Shown: positions 25,106 through 37,887, counted from the first letter of the stretch. The stretch is DNA of 64,000 nucleotides from Epiperipatus broadwayi (GCA_028023455.1 JAQFVV010006453.1:1346001-1410000), one strand, 5' to 3'. Numbers and translations: made by a program. Notes: a model not told the origin generated them from the sequence alone.

Positions 25106-25375
25106 CAGCTTGAATGAATATTGGGGTGCAACATTTAAAGCTTCAGTATACTTTGAATGTCAATATTTGAATTTTAAATCATCATAAGTTGTCTATCTAT
25201 AGAGATTGTATAGTCAAGCACTGATAAGATTATCCAAATACAGCTTGAATGAATATTGGGGTGCAACATTTAAAGCTTCAGTATACTTTGAATGTCAATA
25301 TTTGAATTTTAAATCATCATAAGTTGTCTATCTATAGGGATTGTATAGTCAAGCACTGATAAGATTATCCAAATA
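25106..25375. repeat. 135-bp tandem duplication
   Basis: Starting at cagcttgaatgaatattggg, the unit occurs at 25106 and again at 25241 with one visible difference (tatagagattg versus tatagggattg). Being near-identical, it is recent or kept similar by conversion. It has no coding capacity. Confidence 0.95.
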
Positions 25376-26454
25376 TATAAAACTATGAACAAGATTGACT
25401 TCCAATTATTAAAACGTCTATAAATCACTGATTACTTTATAATAGGTAGCTTTCTTGTGTTACAATATAGTGTGAACTGAAAAATTAAGGGTTTGCTCCT
25501 ATCATATAAGATTATTCTTGTTTTAAAGTATCATTATAATGTTAAATAATAAAAAGATACTTTATATAATCAAAGTCTTGTACACAGTTTTTGAGCAATT
25601 TAATCCATTTCTCCTCATATTTTTTAGAATGATTCCATACATATAACTTTTGCTTTTGACAATTCAAATCTATGGCCAGCTTTTTGTATGTGGTCAGGGA
25701 ATATTGATGAATGTTCTTTATTTTTAAGAGTTCTGTTGTATAAATATCTATATTGGGTTGATTTAAGTGAAAGGTTAGCCTGTGATTTATCATAATACAC
25801 TAAGTTGCATGCAGGCTGGATGCATTTAGTTTTATAGATGACTTGATGTGTCGATTCATTTGACAGATTGTCTTTGGAATTGGTAATTAATTAGTTCAGA
25901 GATAGAGGGATTCAAAACCGTATGTTAAATTTGTCATTGCAAATCTTTTTTAATTTATGTGCGACTTTTGGGATGCAAGGGAACTTTAGTCTTCTCTTGT
26001 TGAGTGGAATGAAGGTTTCTTATTTTGTTGAAAAACCTATTTATAGTGTTAGCACAGAAAAGAAGGAAATAATTTATAGTTGAATATCAGTAATAATGTA
26101 AATAGCATTCCATTCAGAAAACTGAAGAACACAGTCTCATGTCATATTTTTTCCATTTTTTATTGTAGTAATAGATGTCTTATTTAATTTCTATATAATA
26201 CACATTAAAAAATAAGTTTTATGTCCAGTGAGGTTAAATGTGATAGTTATATCCAATACCCTATCTTTTATATTATTAAATATGAGTCTTGAAATCTAAA
26301 TTTCATCTCAACATCCAAATTTGTCTCTCTACTGAAATAGCTACCAAGATGTTTTAAACTTATTACATTAACAAACTAATAAACATTCATCTCCTTGAAA
26401 GTTGCTCAAGGAGTTTTATTGGTCTCCAACTGGTAAAGCACTAGAGTTTCAAAT
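25376..26454. other. AT-rich stretch, nothing recognised
   Basis: An 83-codon minus-strand frame (25542-25793) has no similarity I recognise. No RNA genes or repeats are evident. Confidence 0.4.
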
Positions 26455-26662
26455 CCTCATCATCATCAACCATTATCAATCCACTGCAGGATGGTCTCTC
26501 CAAATTCAATCCATCTTCTCTGATCTTTAGTTTCTCTTCTCCACATCACCCCTGCATACTTTCTTATTTCATCCATCCATCTCACATGTGATCTGTTTCT
26601 GGGTCTTTTACAATCTTTTTGAATCCAGTTTATGATTTTAATTGTCCATCTATTATCTGAGT
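26455..26662 (-). pseudogene. RTE LINE 3'-end fragment, minus strand
   Basis: The minus-strand translation matches the C-terminus of the 13.8-kb LINE: a WIQKDCKRP-type segment, HVRWMDEIRK and RRW..GET.LQWI. An inverted ATC-repeat tail (catcatcatc) follows at the low-coordinate end. About 200 bp survives. It is the last part of an RTE element, severely 5'-truncated, as is usual for LINE insertions, or later deleted. Confidence 0.85.
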
Positions 26663-26929
26663 TTCAAATATTTACTGCTAAAACAAATTCTCCAAAACAT
26701 TAAAAATATTTTGTAGATTCTATTTTGTTAGAACAATACTATTTTCATTAACATAAACCAAAAATCAAATATAATGAAATTCTCTCTTTTATACAATTAC
26801 CTACTTTTAATTATGTATTCTATCATCAAGTCAGCATTGGGTCTTGCTTTTTATTTCATTAAGCCACTTATAAACAATTCCAAACACTACTTTTATAATT
26901 ATTGAAAACAATATTTGAATAAGTATTAC

Positions 26930-27850
26930 CCATCCTTGTTTAACACTAATTTAATTTTAAATTCTACAGGTTTTTCACTTGCAGTAATATAACTTTCTTT
27001 CATTCCTTCATGTAAAAGATATAATATGAATAACATTTGATTGGCAACAAATCATTTTAGAAAATATCAAAATCCTAAAGAATTAATTGAGTCAAATGTT
27101 TTGATCAAATCAATAAAAGCATTTGTTTCTTATCCTTTTCTCACATTTGTCTGGCAACAAAACTATATCTGTATTGCTTCTTGATTCTTCAATAACTACA
27201 TTAAATTTCTAGAAACCATTTATATATCACTGAAAGCAACTGATTCAAAAAAGTATTGAAAATACATTTTCTTTGATAGTAATGTTTCATGATAAATATT
27301 GTTGTCTTGCTATTTCCTTTATTTTTGAAGATTAATTCAATAAAAGCATCCTTAAGTTCCAACATCACAACTTCATAAAATCTATATATTTCTTTAAAAG
27401 ATTCAATATTTTTGAAGTTAACATGTCACCATATTTTTAAATTTCTCCAAGTATATCATTATGATTTATAATTTTTCCATTACAAAGATATGTTTTGATT
27501 TCATTGAGCTGGATATCTTTGCCCAAATTCAAATGAGTAAATCAAATGGATATATCATTGAAAGTATCATGTCAATGCTTGTACTATTAATCAAAAGGTA
27601 GTCAAGATATTATTTCCAATAGTTAGAGTTATCTTTTCGTAATACAAGAGAATATCATTGCTGATTTTAATAAGACTGGGGTGCTATCATTTCTCAGATT
27701 ATATTGCATAAAGAAAAATCTACAGTAATTATAATCCATAAAGGTCTGTATTTTTTTATATAATTTTATTCCACCAATCACTTTTAAGCATTTTCTCCTG
27801 TGCTGACCAAACCAGATCTCTACATTTATTATTAACTTCCACATTGAATT
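26930..27850 (-). pseudogene. Decayed LINE reverse transcriptase, Jockey/CR1-like, minus strand
   Basis: Minus-strand frames give a broken but ordered series. First comes a linker with WFGQHRRK near 27800, then a segment ending in NQLLSVIYKW near 27240. Next are a short stretch like the conserved R..T.D..F..RQ..EK element near 27160 and AFIDLIKTFDSIN near 27110-27080. Then LLHEGMKESYI near 27010 and a VKQG-like turn near 26950 (the family's GVKQGC motif). These match the palm region of Jockey/CR1-type LINEs and differ from the RTE motifs at 15 kb. Many stops and frameshifts are present and the catalytic ADD box is not readable. Confidence 0.65.
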
Positions 27851-28613
27851 TAGTATTCTTTTAACCTGAAAGTGTCACATATCTTATTTTAATCAAGTCA
27901 TTAATAATGAGACCAGTTGTCAGAAAACCAGTCACATTCTTTTTAGTGAATACATTTATTTATATCCATAAAATCATCTTAAGAAAATTCTATGCTTCAG
28001 TAATTTAACAATTCTGCCAGTCATTAGAAATTTTAGTCGTTAATAATTATTGAAATTTAATTCATAAAGTAGGTACTTTAAAAAAAAAAGAAACACTTTT
28101 TTTTTGTAAATATGATTGGAATAAGACGTATTTTTTAACTGCAATTATCTTTTGAATTTATAGTGCACTAATCTATGTATATCCACCAATATGAAAATAT
28201 AATTATTCATGTAATATGAATTTGTTTCATATTCTGATTTCTACCTTTAATGTAATCTATTAAATGCTATTATGATGAATACAGATACATTCGTGTTTTT
28301 TTTTTATATATTGATTTTTCTATCTAAACAGAATGTTTATGATAGTAAATCCAGGTAAGTATAGTTTGCTATTTGCATATATATTAATGTCTCCAAGAAA
28401 CAAAAATCAGTCGATTATTGGTATTGATATAATAATGCTATATAGGAAGAAGCAATTTCTTCTCTCTGAGTTTTCTAAATTTAATTTTAAAGCAGATGTA
28501 TTAATAAAATAAGCATTGTCATTATTGTATAAATAAAGTTTTAACACTATCAGGCTTAGAAGACATTGAATTAGATTTTACAGTAAATGCAACATCATAC
28601 AAAGCAGTTATGT
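27851..28613. other. AT-rich stretch, nothing recognised
   Basis: No gene, RNA or repeat similarity was seen before the HH-A fragment at 28614. Confidence 0.4.
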
Positions 28614-28655
28614 GCTAGCATAAGAGATGGTGATCATGTGATGTTTAGTGGTTTA
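28614..28655 (-). repeat. HH-A family 5'-end fragment
   Basis: gctagcataagagatggtga..catgtgatgtttagtggttta is the reverse complement of the first 42 or so bases of the 46.1-kb HH-A element. Only the 5' arm is recognisable; the ribozyme half is absent, so this is a partial copy. Confidence 0.75.
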
Positions 28656-29271
28656 TCATACAATCTCCATTCACGAACTGATCTCACTTTCCCAAAAAAA
28701 AATCTTGTAGCATCTAATTATTCTATTAAACATTTTTTCTCTGGAAGATGATTTTCATTAAAATCAACTCTATTTATCTTAAGTCTTGACAGCTTTTAAG
28801 CTATCAGTATTCTTCTCTGTTCTGATTTTGAAAAGTTTGTGTCAAGTTAAGTTTGTACATTCTAGATATTAATATTTAGGGAAAAAGTATATTTATGATA
28901 CTTATCTTCAGTATTGTTATTGCCTCTTGCTTTATTATTAATATTAATAATATTATTAATATTATTATTTCTGGTGCTTTAATGATGAATTTTTTCAAAC
29001 ATAACAATTCAGCTGGATTGTGTGAGACAGCTATTTTTAAATAACACATTTCAGTCTCTTTCACTTCTATTCTAGACAGGGGATTCCCAGACAGGGTTAC
29101 CTAAATATAAAATTGTCCATATAAAACTCCTGTCTCAAATCCAATTTCAAATCAAATCATTAGAGATCATATTGCCTCAAGTGAAGACCACAATTAAAGA
29201 TACCAGCCTATTATCCCTGTTTTCATCATTACTTTTTTTTAATTGTCAAGGACATAAATTATATATATATA
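28656..29271. other. AT-rich stretch, nothing recognised
   Basis: Simple AAT/ATT runs occur around 28934-28970. No gene was seen. Confidence 0.4.
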
Positions 29272-29331
29272 TATAATAAATAAAGGTAATAGGCAATAAA
29301 TATATAATAAATAAAGGTAATAGGCAATAAA
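29272..29331. repeat. 31-bp tandem duplication
   Basis: tataataaataaaggtaata followed by ggcaataaa occurs at 29272 and again at 29303, adjoining an (AT)n run. Confidence 0.85.
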
Positions 29332-29464
29332 TTGTACAAGTCTTTTCAACTGAAAGTTCATAATAATTATATGTTATCAATTTCATTATTATTTAATGTT
29401 TTAAAATTGTATGTGACCAAAATTTATTTATTTATTATATGTGTTACATGTAGATTATAAAATC

Positions 29465-29967
29465 GTTTCTGCACTACAGGAGATTCTTCAAGAACATAGA
29501 TCCTACATGTCACAACTGCCATAAAACCTCTGAAACCTTTGACCACATGATAAATGATTGCCCGACATATGACAAAATCAGAACATTCATTGCTCTCAAC
29601 TGCCACATTTCCCTGAACAAAATATTAGATATCAAGAGCTGCTTCCTGTCTAGGGATTATGTTATCTCAAGACTTTTGACCTTCATCACTTATGCCACCT
29701 GGATGGCCAGATGTTGCAACAAGTTTACCATTCCTCATCCTAAGCCTGAAGACATATTCATTTCTAAGTTGAAGGAATTTTGCCAGAAGGACAGTATCAT
29801 CTCATCTAGATTTTTATTTGACAACACATGGAGCCTGATTAAGCTGGATTAAATAACACCAGCGAGCACATCAGACTATCTGGTTTCCTGAGCAACATGG
29901 ATAACTATTATTTTATTTACAATTGTATCATTCTTACATATGTTTTTCAATAAAGTTATTTATAATA
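29465..29967 (+). pseudogene. LINE ORF2 C-terminal end with 3' UTR
   Basis: An open frame runs without stops from about 29466 to the TAA at 29850. It encodes about 128 residues that start mid-protein. Near the start is CHNCHKTSETFDHMINDC (29508-29561), a C-x2-C-x8-H-x4-C zinc knuckle typical of LINE C-termini, followed by hydrophobic and tryptophan-bearing segments (ATWMARCCNK; NTWSLIKLD). A 3' UTR of about 115 bp follows, with AATAAA at 29949 and a TAA-rich tail. ataaaatc occurs on both sides (29457-29464 and 29968-29975), a likely target duplication. I place it as a 5'-truncated LINE of a clade other than RTE. The intact frame suggests a fairly recent insertion. Confidence 0.75.
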
Positions 29968-30089
29968 ATAAAATCTTACAATTCGTGGAATTCATAACTT
30001 TTTACTCATTCCATGAACTACACATTATAGCATTGTACACTTCATGTACTTCACGTAATGTGTAGTAATTTGCACAATTTATGAAACAA
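29968..30089. repeat. Foldback repeat, copy 1, disrupted by a LINE
   Basis: aaaatcttacaattcgtgga..attcataactttttactcattcc and the inverted half (..cacgtaatgtgtag..gcacaatttatg) form an imperfect foldback of about 115 bp. The left part aligns directly with the copy at 30222. The LINE end at 29967 sits precisely at its left border. Confidence 0.6.
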
Positions 30090-30221
30090 GAAAAAAGACA
30101 TAGGTGAATTTAGTTTTCAATAATAATTTAGCTCAGTATATCTAGAATATTATTCGACCAATACATATTGCATTTTAAAAAAAGCATATTAATATGATAT
30201 TTATATTATACATAAATTATA

Positions 30222-30334
30222 AAATCATGCAATTCATAGAATGCACAAGTTTTTGCTTATTCCATGAACTATATAATATGCTTGTACAATGAGCAAAAAA
30301 GTTGAGCATTCTGTGAATTGTGTGATTTCATTAA
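30222..30334. repeat. Foldback repeat, copy 2
   Basis: Left arm aaatcatgcaattcatagaa..tgcacaagtttttgctta pairs with right arm ..gagcaaaaaagttgagcatt..ctgtgaattgtgtgatttcatt over about 45 bp with several mismatches. It is a close relative of copy 1 at 29968 and is probably a MITE. Confidence 0.7.
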
Positions 30335-30388
30335 TCTGCGTTTAATATAGATGTTGCAATTTTTATTGATATATAATTAGAAGATTTT

Positions 30389-30462
30389 ATATATATGTCA
30401 AATGTGTTGACTGTGAAGCAAACCCGGGCCAGCTGCTAACCATTATGCCACCAACAATTGAC
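30389..30462 (-). mobile_element. Miniature tRNA-like retroposon with 17-bp target duplications
   Basis: On the minus strand, TGGCATAATGGTTAGCAG resembles an A box and GGGTTTGCTTC a B box, with AGTCAACACATTTGAC after it. The 74-bp insert is flanked by exact TATAATTAGAAGATTTT duplications at 30372-30388 and 30463-30479. A relative at 45892 has the same box spacing and 3' sequence and its own duplication. It could be a tRNA-derived SINE without a body, or a retroposed tRNA-like RNA. An intact cloverleaf was not found. Confidence 0.75.
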
Positions 30463-30479
30463 TATAATTAGAAGATTTT

Positions 30480-31247
30480 TACAGTTTTTTAACTGAAAAT
30501 ACTAATAATTTTAATGAGAATTGTCCAATATCCCATATATTTTTTAGATTAATTTCGACCTTGATGACCCCCAGATAAAATTTCAGTTATAAACTGGGAT
30601 TGTCAACTGAAGCTTTTTCTATTTACTATTAGTACTAACGTCTGGTCTATTTTTATATATATAAGCCTTAGTATAAATTAAAATGTTTTTTTCTACTTAA
30701 AATGATTCAGGCAATTACTGCTATGATACGGATGTGATTTTATTTAGTAATGCCAATTTTAATTAGTATTTTTTTTTATTAAATCAAAGTTGAAATTTAT
30801 CTTTAAAAAAAACACAGCACAATTCAAAAGCAATTAATAATGTTCTTTATGTTTAGTTAAATATATTCGTAATTATTAATAATTGCTAATATATTTATCT
30901 AAAGTTGATCCTCATTAATGCTTGTAAAAAGAGTAGAATTTGGGTGAATTGAATATTGCAATAAAAAAAAATTGAATGGCTTTATCGTTAGGAGTTCATA
31001 AGATGTTGAAGAACTATGAGTGACAGAACTGAGTGCATCTGTTCAAGAGTGTAAAAGTCTCTACCACTGCGGGACAAAAACAAAAGGAGCAGACTCGAAT
31101 TTTCTTCTATACGAAAGAAAAAAACTCTATCAAAAAAATTTCACTTTGAAAATAATCACTTCTGTAAAAAGGCAATGTATCATAAATAATAAAAGAACCA
31201 TAATGGGGACATGTAAATATAATCTTTTATCAGCTTGAATACTGATG
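30480..31247. other. AT-rich stretch, nothing recognised
   Basis: A 72-codon plus frame at 31020 has no similarity I recognise and runs into the hairpin below. No gene was called. Confidence 0.4.
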
Positions 31248-31370
31248 AAATAATGCGGAAGTACTGAAAACACCCAGCGAGCTACATGTAAACTAACTGC
31301 CAGTAAACGCAACACTTACAATTAGTTTGCATATAGCTCGTTGGGGTTTTTCAATACTTTCGCATTATTT
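31248..31370. repeat. 123-bp imperfect hairpin
   Basis: Left arm aaataatgcgg..aagtactgaaaacaccc..cgagctacatg and right arm ..tatagctcgttggggtt..caatactttcgcattattt pair over about 52 bp with roughly eight mismatches and a loop of about 15-20 bases. As RNA it would be an extended hairpin longer than a typical animal pre-miRNA. It is most simply a small foldback transposon remnant. No second copy was found in the window. Confidence 0.7.
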
Positions 31371-34300
31371 AAAGAAAGCGTATGTGAGTAGTTAGTGACT
31401 TGGGTCAAATGATAAATGCATGCTTAACCATAGATGCATTTTTGGTGGTCATTTGTTTGAATAATGTTACCTAAAATAGTTCTTTTAATGTATACATCTA
31501 TATAATAGTCTCTAAACATAAAATAGTTCTTTTAAAGTATATATTGTAACCTAGTGTTATTGACACTTGGTTTATTTGGCATTGTTTCCACAGGAAAACA
31601 ATGCTATCCTTTTTAGAAAATAAAAAGATAAAATAATAATAATATTAAGTGATTAATAAAGTATGCTATTTACTCACTGTAACGTGTTTTAAGCAAATAA
31701 CTAATAAATTTAGTAATCCAATGTCATTTTGAAGAAGAGCATGAATAATTTAATTAAAATATTAACAATAAGAGCAATTTAATATAGTATAAAAGCACAT
31801 ATCATAAACAGTAATTGATTTTGGATGGGTAGAGGGAGAGTAGATGAGTATCTTATCATAAAGCACAATAACTTCTGATAATTTATTTTTGTAGAAAATC
31901 ATATTTAAAAGAAATATACATCACTAATTATTAATTAAGTATATTTATTATTTTTCATTATTTGTCAAATTACTTTGTAATCCATTTAAATCATACGGAA
32001 ATATATAACTGTAATAAGTTTTTTTTTTCCTTTTCTTTTGTTTATGTTATAATTAAATGATTATTTTTCTGTAAGAGGTCGCTAAAAGAAGACCGCCAAA
32101 TTTTGAAGAAAGTTTAGTCTGACTTTAGTTTTACAAGGAGAAGCAGTGCTGAAATTCGGTAACAAATTTTTCTATTTTTTTTTATTGCAGAAATAAATAT
32201 AAGTCAAGTAAAATTTTAACAATATCATGTGTGGCTAAAATATTTTGATAGGACATCCTAATCTTCTGTTGCTTTCTACCTATTTTAAAGCTTTTATACG
32301 CAAAAATGTACTATCTTCTGCTAAAGTTCAAAATGACCGTATTGACTACAGCAATCACGGAAAGTGTCATTATATTTAAAATAAGTAATATAAGTAATTT
32401 CCAGGAAATAATCAATTATTTGTTAACTTTACCTTATTTAATAATCTTTTCGTGGTATAAAAGAAAAATTATAATTAAAAAGACATATTATAAAAGCCAA
32501 GGAAAGTTAACTAGAAAATTTCGCGCTCTTTCTAAAAGAAATTGTCTGCTTTGAAAATAATGTAAGTTCCCCACGTTAAAATATGTTTTATTCACTGAAA
32601 ATTATCTAGAAATAAGATTAATGATAAATGATACTTACTTATGCACCTGTATATTTTTTAAAAAAGAAAATATAAATTTTCTCAAGGCAAATATCGGAAA
32701 ATTTGTATGTGTGCATTTTACGGAGAATTCCTTATTAAAGAAAAATTACAATTCCTAGAGTAGGAATAAAAACTACAAACATTAGTGACTTAATTATAAC
32801 CATAATATAATATGTTATATTATACATCAATTGGAGTCGTTAAAACTTTATATCCACGTAAGTCAGCTGCAGTCCTTATAATAATAGTATTTTGGAAAAT
32901 TCGCGCATTATTTTATTCATAAGCCAGCTAGCTAAAAATGATACGTATCGCCAATAGTAAAAAGAAAAGAATTGTATATGTGATCGTCTATCGTCAAATA
33001 TTCGTCATGTTAAAATATGTATTGTTTTCTTGGATCCCAAAATTATAGCAGTTAATTCAAGGAAGAGTTAACATCCAACGCTGCTATGTTTTTCTTTGCC
33101 TAATTTATTAATTGCACCAGAATGGAGGCAACTTTTATATAAATGAAATAATAAAATGTGTTTCTTATTTTAAATTTGCTTCGTGAACTACGAATGGATC
33201 AAGTTCTTCATCTAGATAAATTGCCCAACGGAAAAAACATTTTTCTAGTGAGATAATAAGCACTTGTTAAGTAATGATTTTTTTTTACTAATTTGTAAAA
33301 TTATGTGTATTTTTTTTATATCAACAGGTTAAAGGCTGTATAGTCAAGTAATATTTAAATGACCTTGTAATCATAAAGGTATGTTTTCATGTAATTATTC
33401 TAGGTTAAATTTATATTTGACATGGAAAAAATTTTTTTTTTTATAAAATGTGTTTACTTATGATATGCAATTATGGGTATAAATTTATATGTTAGATGCG
33501 TAAAAGAAGAAAAATTTAGATACTTAATAGGTAAAATATCTAGTTAAAATTATCAGAAGTAATTAAAGAGAAGTGCTATACAGGATATTACTTATTTAAA
33601 GTTTGAAACAAATTTATACTATGTTAATTGAGGAACTTATTCCCAATTATTCTTTATTAACGCATTCACTTGATTTAGTTCAAGATACTATACTACCAAT
33701 TACTTGTTGAATGTTTCTTTGGCAAAGGTGAAAATTATTATGGTTTTATTCTGTGATATCCATTGATTTCAGACGTTGATCTAAGTATACCCCGGAACAT
33801 AAATTTAGTGTAATTAGTGTATTTGCTTGTCTTGCCCCGATATAGCATCGGTATATGCTTAATATTCGCATAAGTAATAATTGTAATGTATCTATTTTGT
33901 GGGATGGAAAATGATCTCCCCAAAAGCTTTATTTTCCATGAGGGGAATAGATAAATCTAGTATTCGGGTATGTTTATAACCCAAGTGATCGCTTCTCAGA
34001 GTTAGGACGATCAGTAATTTATATCGTATTTAGTGTATTTCATTCGTTAAAATCCCAGGAGAGGATTATATTTGGTGTGTGTTCCTATTATGCCCAAGTA
34101 AGAGGCAAGGACCCACCAAACTATTTTAATGTAGTAGTTAACTCTACAGACCTTCGGTGTTATTCCATATTCCTCATGAGAAAATAGAGATAATTCCACC
34201 ACGGAAGGTGTTGATTATTGTGTTTTGTTTAGAAAGTTATGGCAAGATAACGGGTATATTGGAGGTTAATTCCTCACGATCCATTTAGTATAAATAGCGT

Positions 34301-36250
34301 GCTAGTATATATGATCAATGTCTGGATTGTGCGGCGGAATAGTGCTGGTAATCCACACGTAAGTCAATGGAGAGAGTAAGTTTAAAATTGCGTGATTTAG
34401 AAATTTTTATTTGCCAATGGAGGGTTCAAATACTAGGTTTAATTCGGGTTAATGATTAAGTAGCACTCACAATATAACTTATACTGAGGAATACAATGTG
34501 TATAACAACTTCAGTTGTTATTAAGGTAAATATTAAAATAATAAGTGTAACTTCTGATAAATAACCCATAAATTATAATAAGTTATCTAAATAAAAACTA
34601 TCATTTAATTAAAGATATGATAATAAAAATCGTTTGTACGTATTGCCTAGAATCAGATTATTTTTGTTTTAAAACAGATCGTTAGTTAATAAATTTAAGT
34701 AGCCGTTCATATAAGATACACTAAATGGATGAGTTGATGTATCGATAATAATATTTATTTTGTTATATTCAATTTGCATAAATGTAAAAAGAAGATGAAG
34801 AAGTAGTTCGAATCCAGGTCTAAAAGTATAGACGAATTAATGTTAGTTATATTTTGTTTTATCCATATGGGATCGAATAAATTGTATATGTTTGTTTATT
34901 ATGTTAATCATAAAGGATAGTTTTGTTAAACTGTAATAATAAATTAGAATCTTGTTAAAATTTAATAATAAATTATAGTCTTGTTACAAGTTGTTTTGAG
35001 TCATTTTTCTTGTGTGCTAAATAAAAGTGTATTGGCATAATACTTGCAATACTTTCTTGAGTCCAAAATCATTTATGAAATCTTAAATTCAATACACCAG
35101 ATAGACAATTGTAAGCAGATCAGAATATTTCAGTATATTTTAATTTAATAAGAATTATTTATGGAATTGAAAACTTCAGACCAAGACATTTTATTTTATG
35201 TGTGTGTAAAATCACTTTATTCCCAAACTAGTAGCTTTTGGTTGCACATTGTTTCGTACACATTTAAGTGAAGTGTCTAAGTAATAAATCTTAGTTAAAT
35301 TATTGTGTTGTCATGGATAATGGAAGGACACAAAAGCACCCTTGTCTTTTCATCATTCCGACTGAGATTCTGGATAAAAGGGCTGTATTATTCAAAATTA
35401 TGCGTTGTTATTGAATATGGTTATCATCTCGTTAAATATTATAATAGTTGATATGTGGATGAAGATACCTGGAATTTAAATAAGGTAAATGTTTCCTATA
35501 GCCGACCAGAATGTCAGTCATATGCGACAACACAATACTGCCGAGCATTTTTCTTAAATATAACAGAGAACCCTGAGATTAGTGTCATTATTATAAGTGC
35601 TCTTAAATTAAGAATTGATTCATTATGATCAATATTACAAGCGTGGCATGGCTTAAGAGATTGAAACTTCTGATTGTATAATAATAAAATATTGAGATCA
35701 TATTGGCAAATTAATGAATGTTTTGTTTTAGTCAGTAATATTAACAATGACATGAAATCATCATCATCATTGTCGAACAGTGCAAGTACTTACAGCTCAG
35801 AGAATGTGTTTTGGATAGAGAGAGAATGGTAGTTTATTCTAAATTTTCTTTTTAAATTTATTTTATTAATGATAATTTTTTTTTATTCTATCTCTGTCTG
35901 AACTGCATATCGCTGTAGCTGAATTATTATAACTAACCAAACGCCGAGTTATGAGGTAAAATATAGGGTTTGCTATCCGTCCTAGACGGAAGCGCTTAGG
36001 CTTCCGAAGTGATTTAATAGAAATTGAAATCGTTTTATTATTAGGTTAGAATATATATGTACACTTTCTTAAAATGAAACAATTCTTTCAAAGCATCTTC
36101 TTAGAATACACGTCTTAGTAGATATAACTATCATTTTAGTTTTAAGTAATATGATCACTACAATACAATAATAATTTTTAAATAATTTTAGGAAAGCAAT
36201 GGCGAATTACTGCTGCTGATGAAGACAGTATTCTTCACCAACAGATTCTA
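31371..36250. other. Long stretch without recognisable genes
   Basis: No protein similarity was seen. Around 31590-31620 a short hairpin (gcattgttt..aaacaatgc) occurs. At about 35979-36005 two small hairpins lie side by side (ccgtcctagacgg; ggaagc..gcttcc). The block 33.7-34.4 kb is less AT-rich and less repetitive than its surroundings but has many stops in all frames. It may be an unrecognised repeat or unique intronic sequence. Confidence 0.45.
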
Positions 36251-36316
36251 GCGAAGTCGTAATAGCTAATATCTGCAAAGATCACTTAAGACGTGATTGC
36301 TATTACTTGGTTTCGC
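36251..36316. other. Imperfect hairpin
   Basis: gcgaagtcgtaatagc at 36251-36266 pairs with gctattacttggtttcgc at 36299-36316 apart from two extra bases, with a 32-base loop that can form a smaller internal stem (ctta/taag). It stands alone, with no coding context. Confidence 0.5.
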
Positions 36317-37887
36317 CTTTTAGTTTACCCTCTGAAATATTGTTTCAATATAGAAAATTACTGTAACGAGTTTTACTTGCCAATCTTTAACAAAGGCAGC
36401 TTGGAGACCTTACTGGCCTCCAAAAAGTCATCAAAAATGATTTAAATTTTTTCGAATGCATTAACTATATGCAAATATCATCTCCAATCTACAAAAGAGA
36501 AAATGTTCACCAAAAATGTTTTCTCGGCCTTTGTAAAAATTACGATTAAACAATTTATACTTTAATGATTTTTGATAAGAAAAGAAATCACATGTAGAAG
36601 TGTCACCGCACTTAAATGAATTAGAGACCTATCATTTGGTGAATAAAGTCGTTTGATTAATTGTCGGATTTTTTTTTTTAGTTTTTGACATTTTAAATGA
36701 AAAGAACTAACTTTTTAATGTTTAATAATCTACAATCAAAAATTAATTAAAAATAAAAATGTTAACCTTTTATGACTAAGTTTAAAATATTTTAAGCTCT
36801 TTATAATTTTAATATTTTTTCTACTATTGCAGATGCCCAATGTCTCTCTTTAGCTTCTCAATATTTATAAATATTCAAGGCCGATTACATAATTTTTTAG
36901 ATATTTGACGGACATATATAATTTGTTGGCTATAATACCCTTAACAATAGCGGCCACTCACAAAAGAGTACGGCCATATCAAAAAAAAAAAAAAAAAATT
37001 AAGAGACAAAACTATAATAATAATAATTTCAATTCAATAATAATAATTCAATTTATTCCATGAAGTAAGTTAGAATCAGTTAAAAATTCCAAACAAGAAA
37101 AATCTTGTGCGAAGAGTTTGCGTGTAAAAAATGAACAAATTAAACAAAACAAAACAAAAAAGTACCACTGAATCACAAGTAGCAAAAAGCAAAAAATATA
37201 TGAGTAAAATAAATAAACAAATATAAATAAGAAAAAAAAATACCAACAATATCACAATTAGAAAAAAGAATGAAATACAGTCAATATAAATAGTAAATAT
37301 ATATATAATTAACATATGTTGCACAAGCATTGATGTAAACGCTTTTTAAACTTATACGAGAAATATTATTCAAATCAATTGAACAATCATATATAAATGT
37401 ATTAAGTAGTTTAGTACGAAATAGACATACAGACTTCTACTAAATTCCTTGAAAAAAGTTGATAAAATTAATTGGAATCTATTAGAAATAATAATAAGTA
37501 ATTGAAATGTCACGGCAAAAATATATTTCAGTTTTCTACCGTGAATTTTAATCTCGATATATTACACGCACACACGCATGTTTAATAATAATAACAAATA
37601 CAAATAACTTTTCTGATAACTATGCAAACAAATTTCTGAACCACAAATATATTTGTATACTGATCATGCTGGTCCATTTGTGTATTTAGTTGACATTTTG
37701 AAATGCTAGCTTTTAACTTCTACAGAAAACATTTTTTTAAAAAAATTTCAACTCCTTATCTAATTGTCATCTTCCATATCTTCTTTAATATAATCTTTAT
37801 AACCTTAAGTGACTCTATCTTTCGCATGAAAATTATTCTCAAGTTCACCATAAAACATTCTTTTAGGAAATCTTGTATGATTTTACA
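36317..37887. other. AT-rich stretch, nothing recognised
   Basis: An 84-codon minus frame at 37076-37330 is hydrophobic only because the strand is T-rich. An A18-class homopolymer lies near 36980. No gene was seen. Confidence 0.4.

Noticed and set aside
34796-34830. agttcgaatccaggtc as part of a tRNA gene
   Set aside because: Good B-box match, but no A box at tRNA spacing upstream, no acceptor stem and no duplication.
36216-36235. CTGATGAAGACAG as a hammerhead core
   Set aside because: No stem II closing onto GAAA and no stem I partner.
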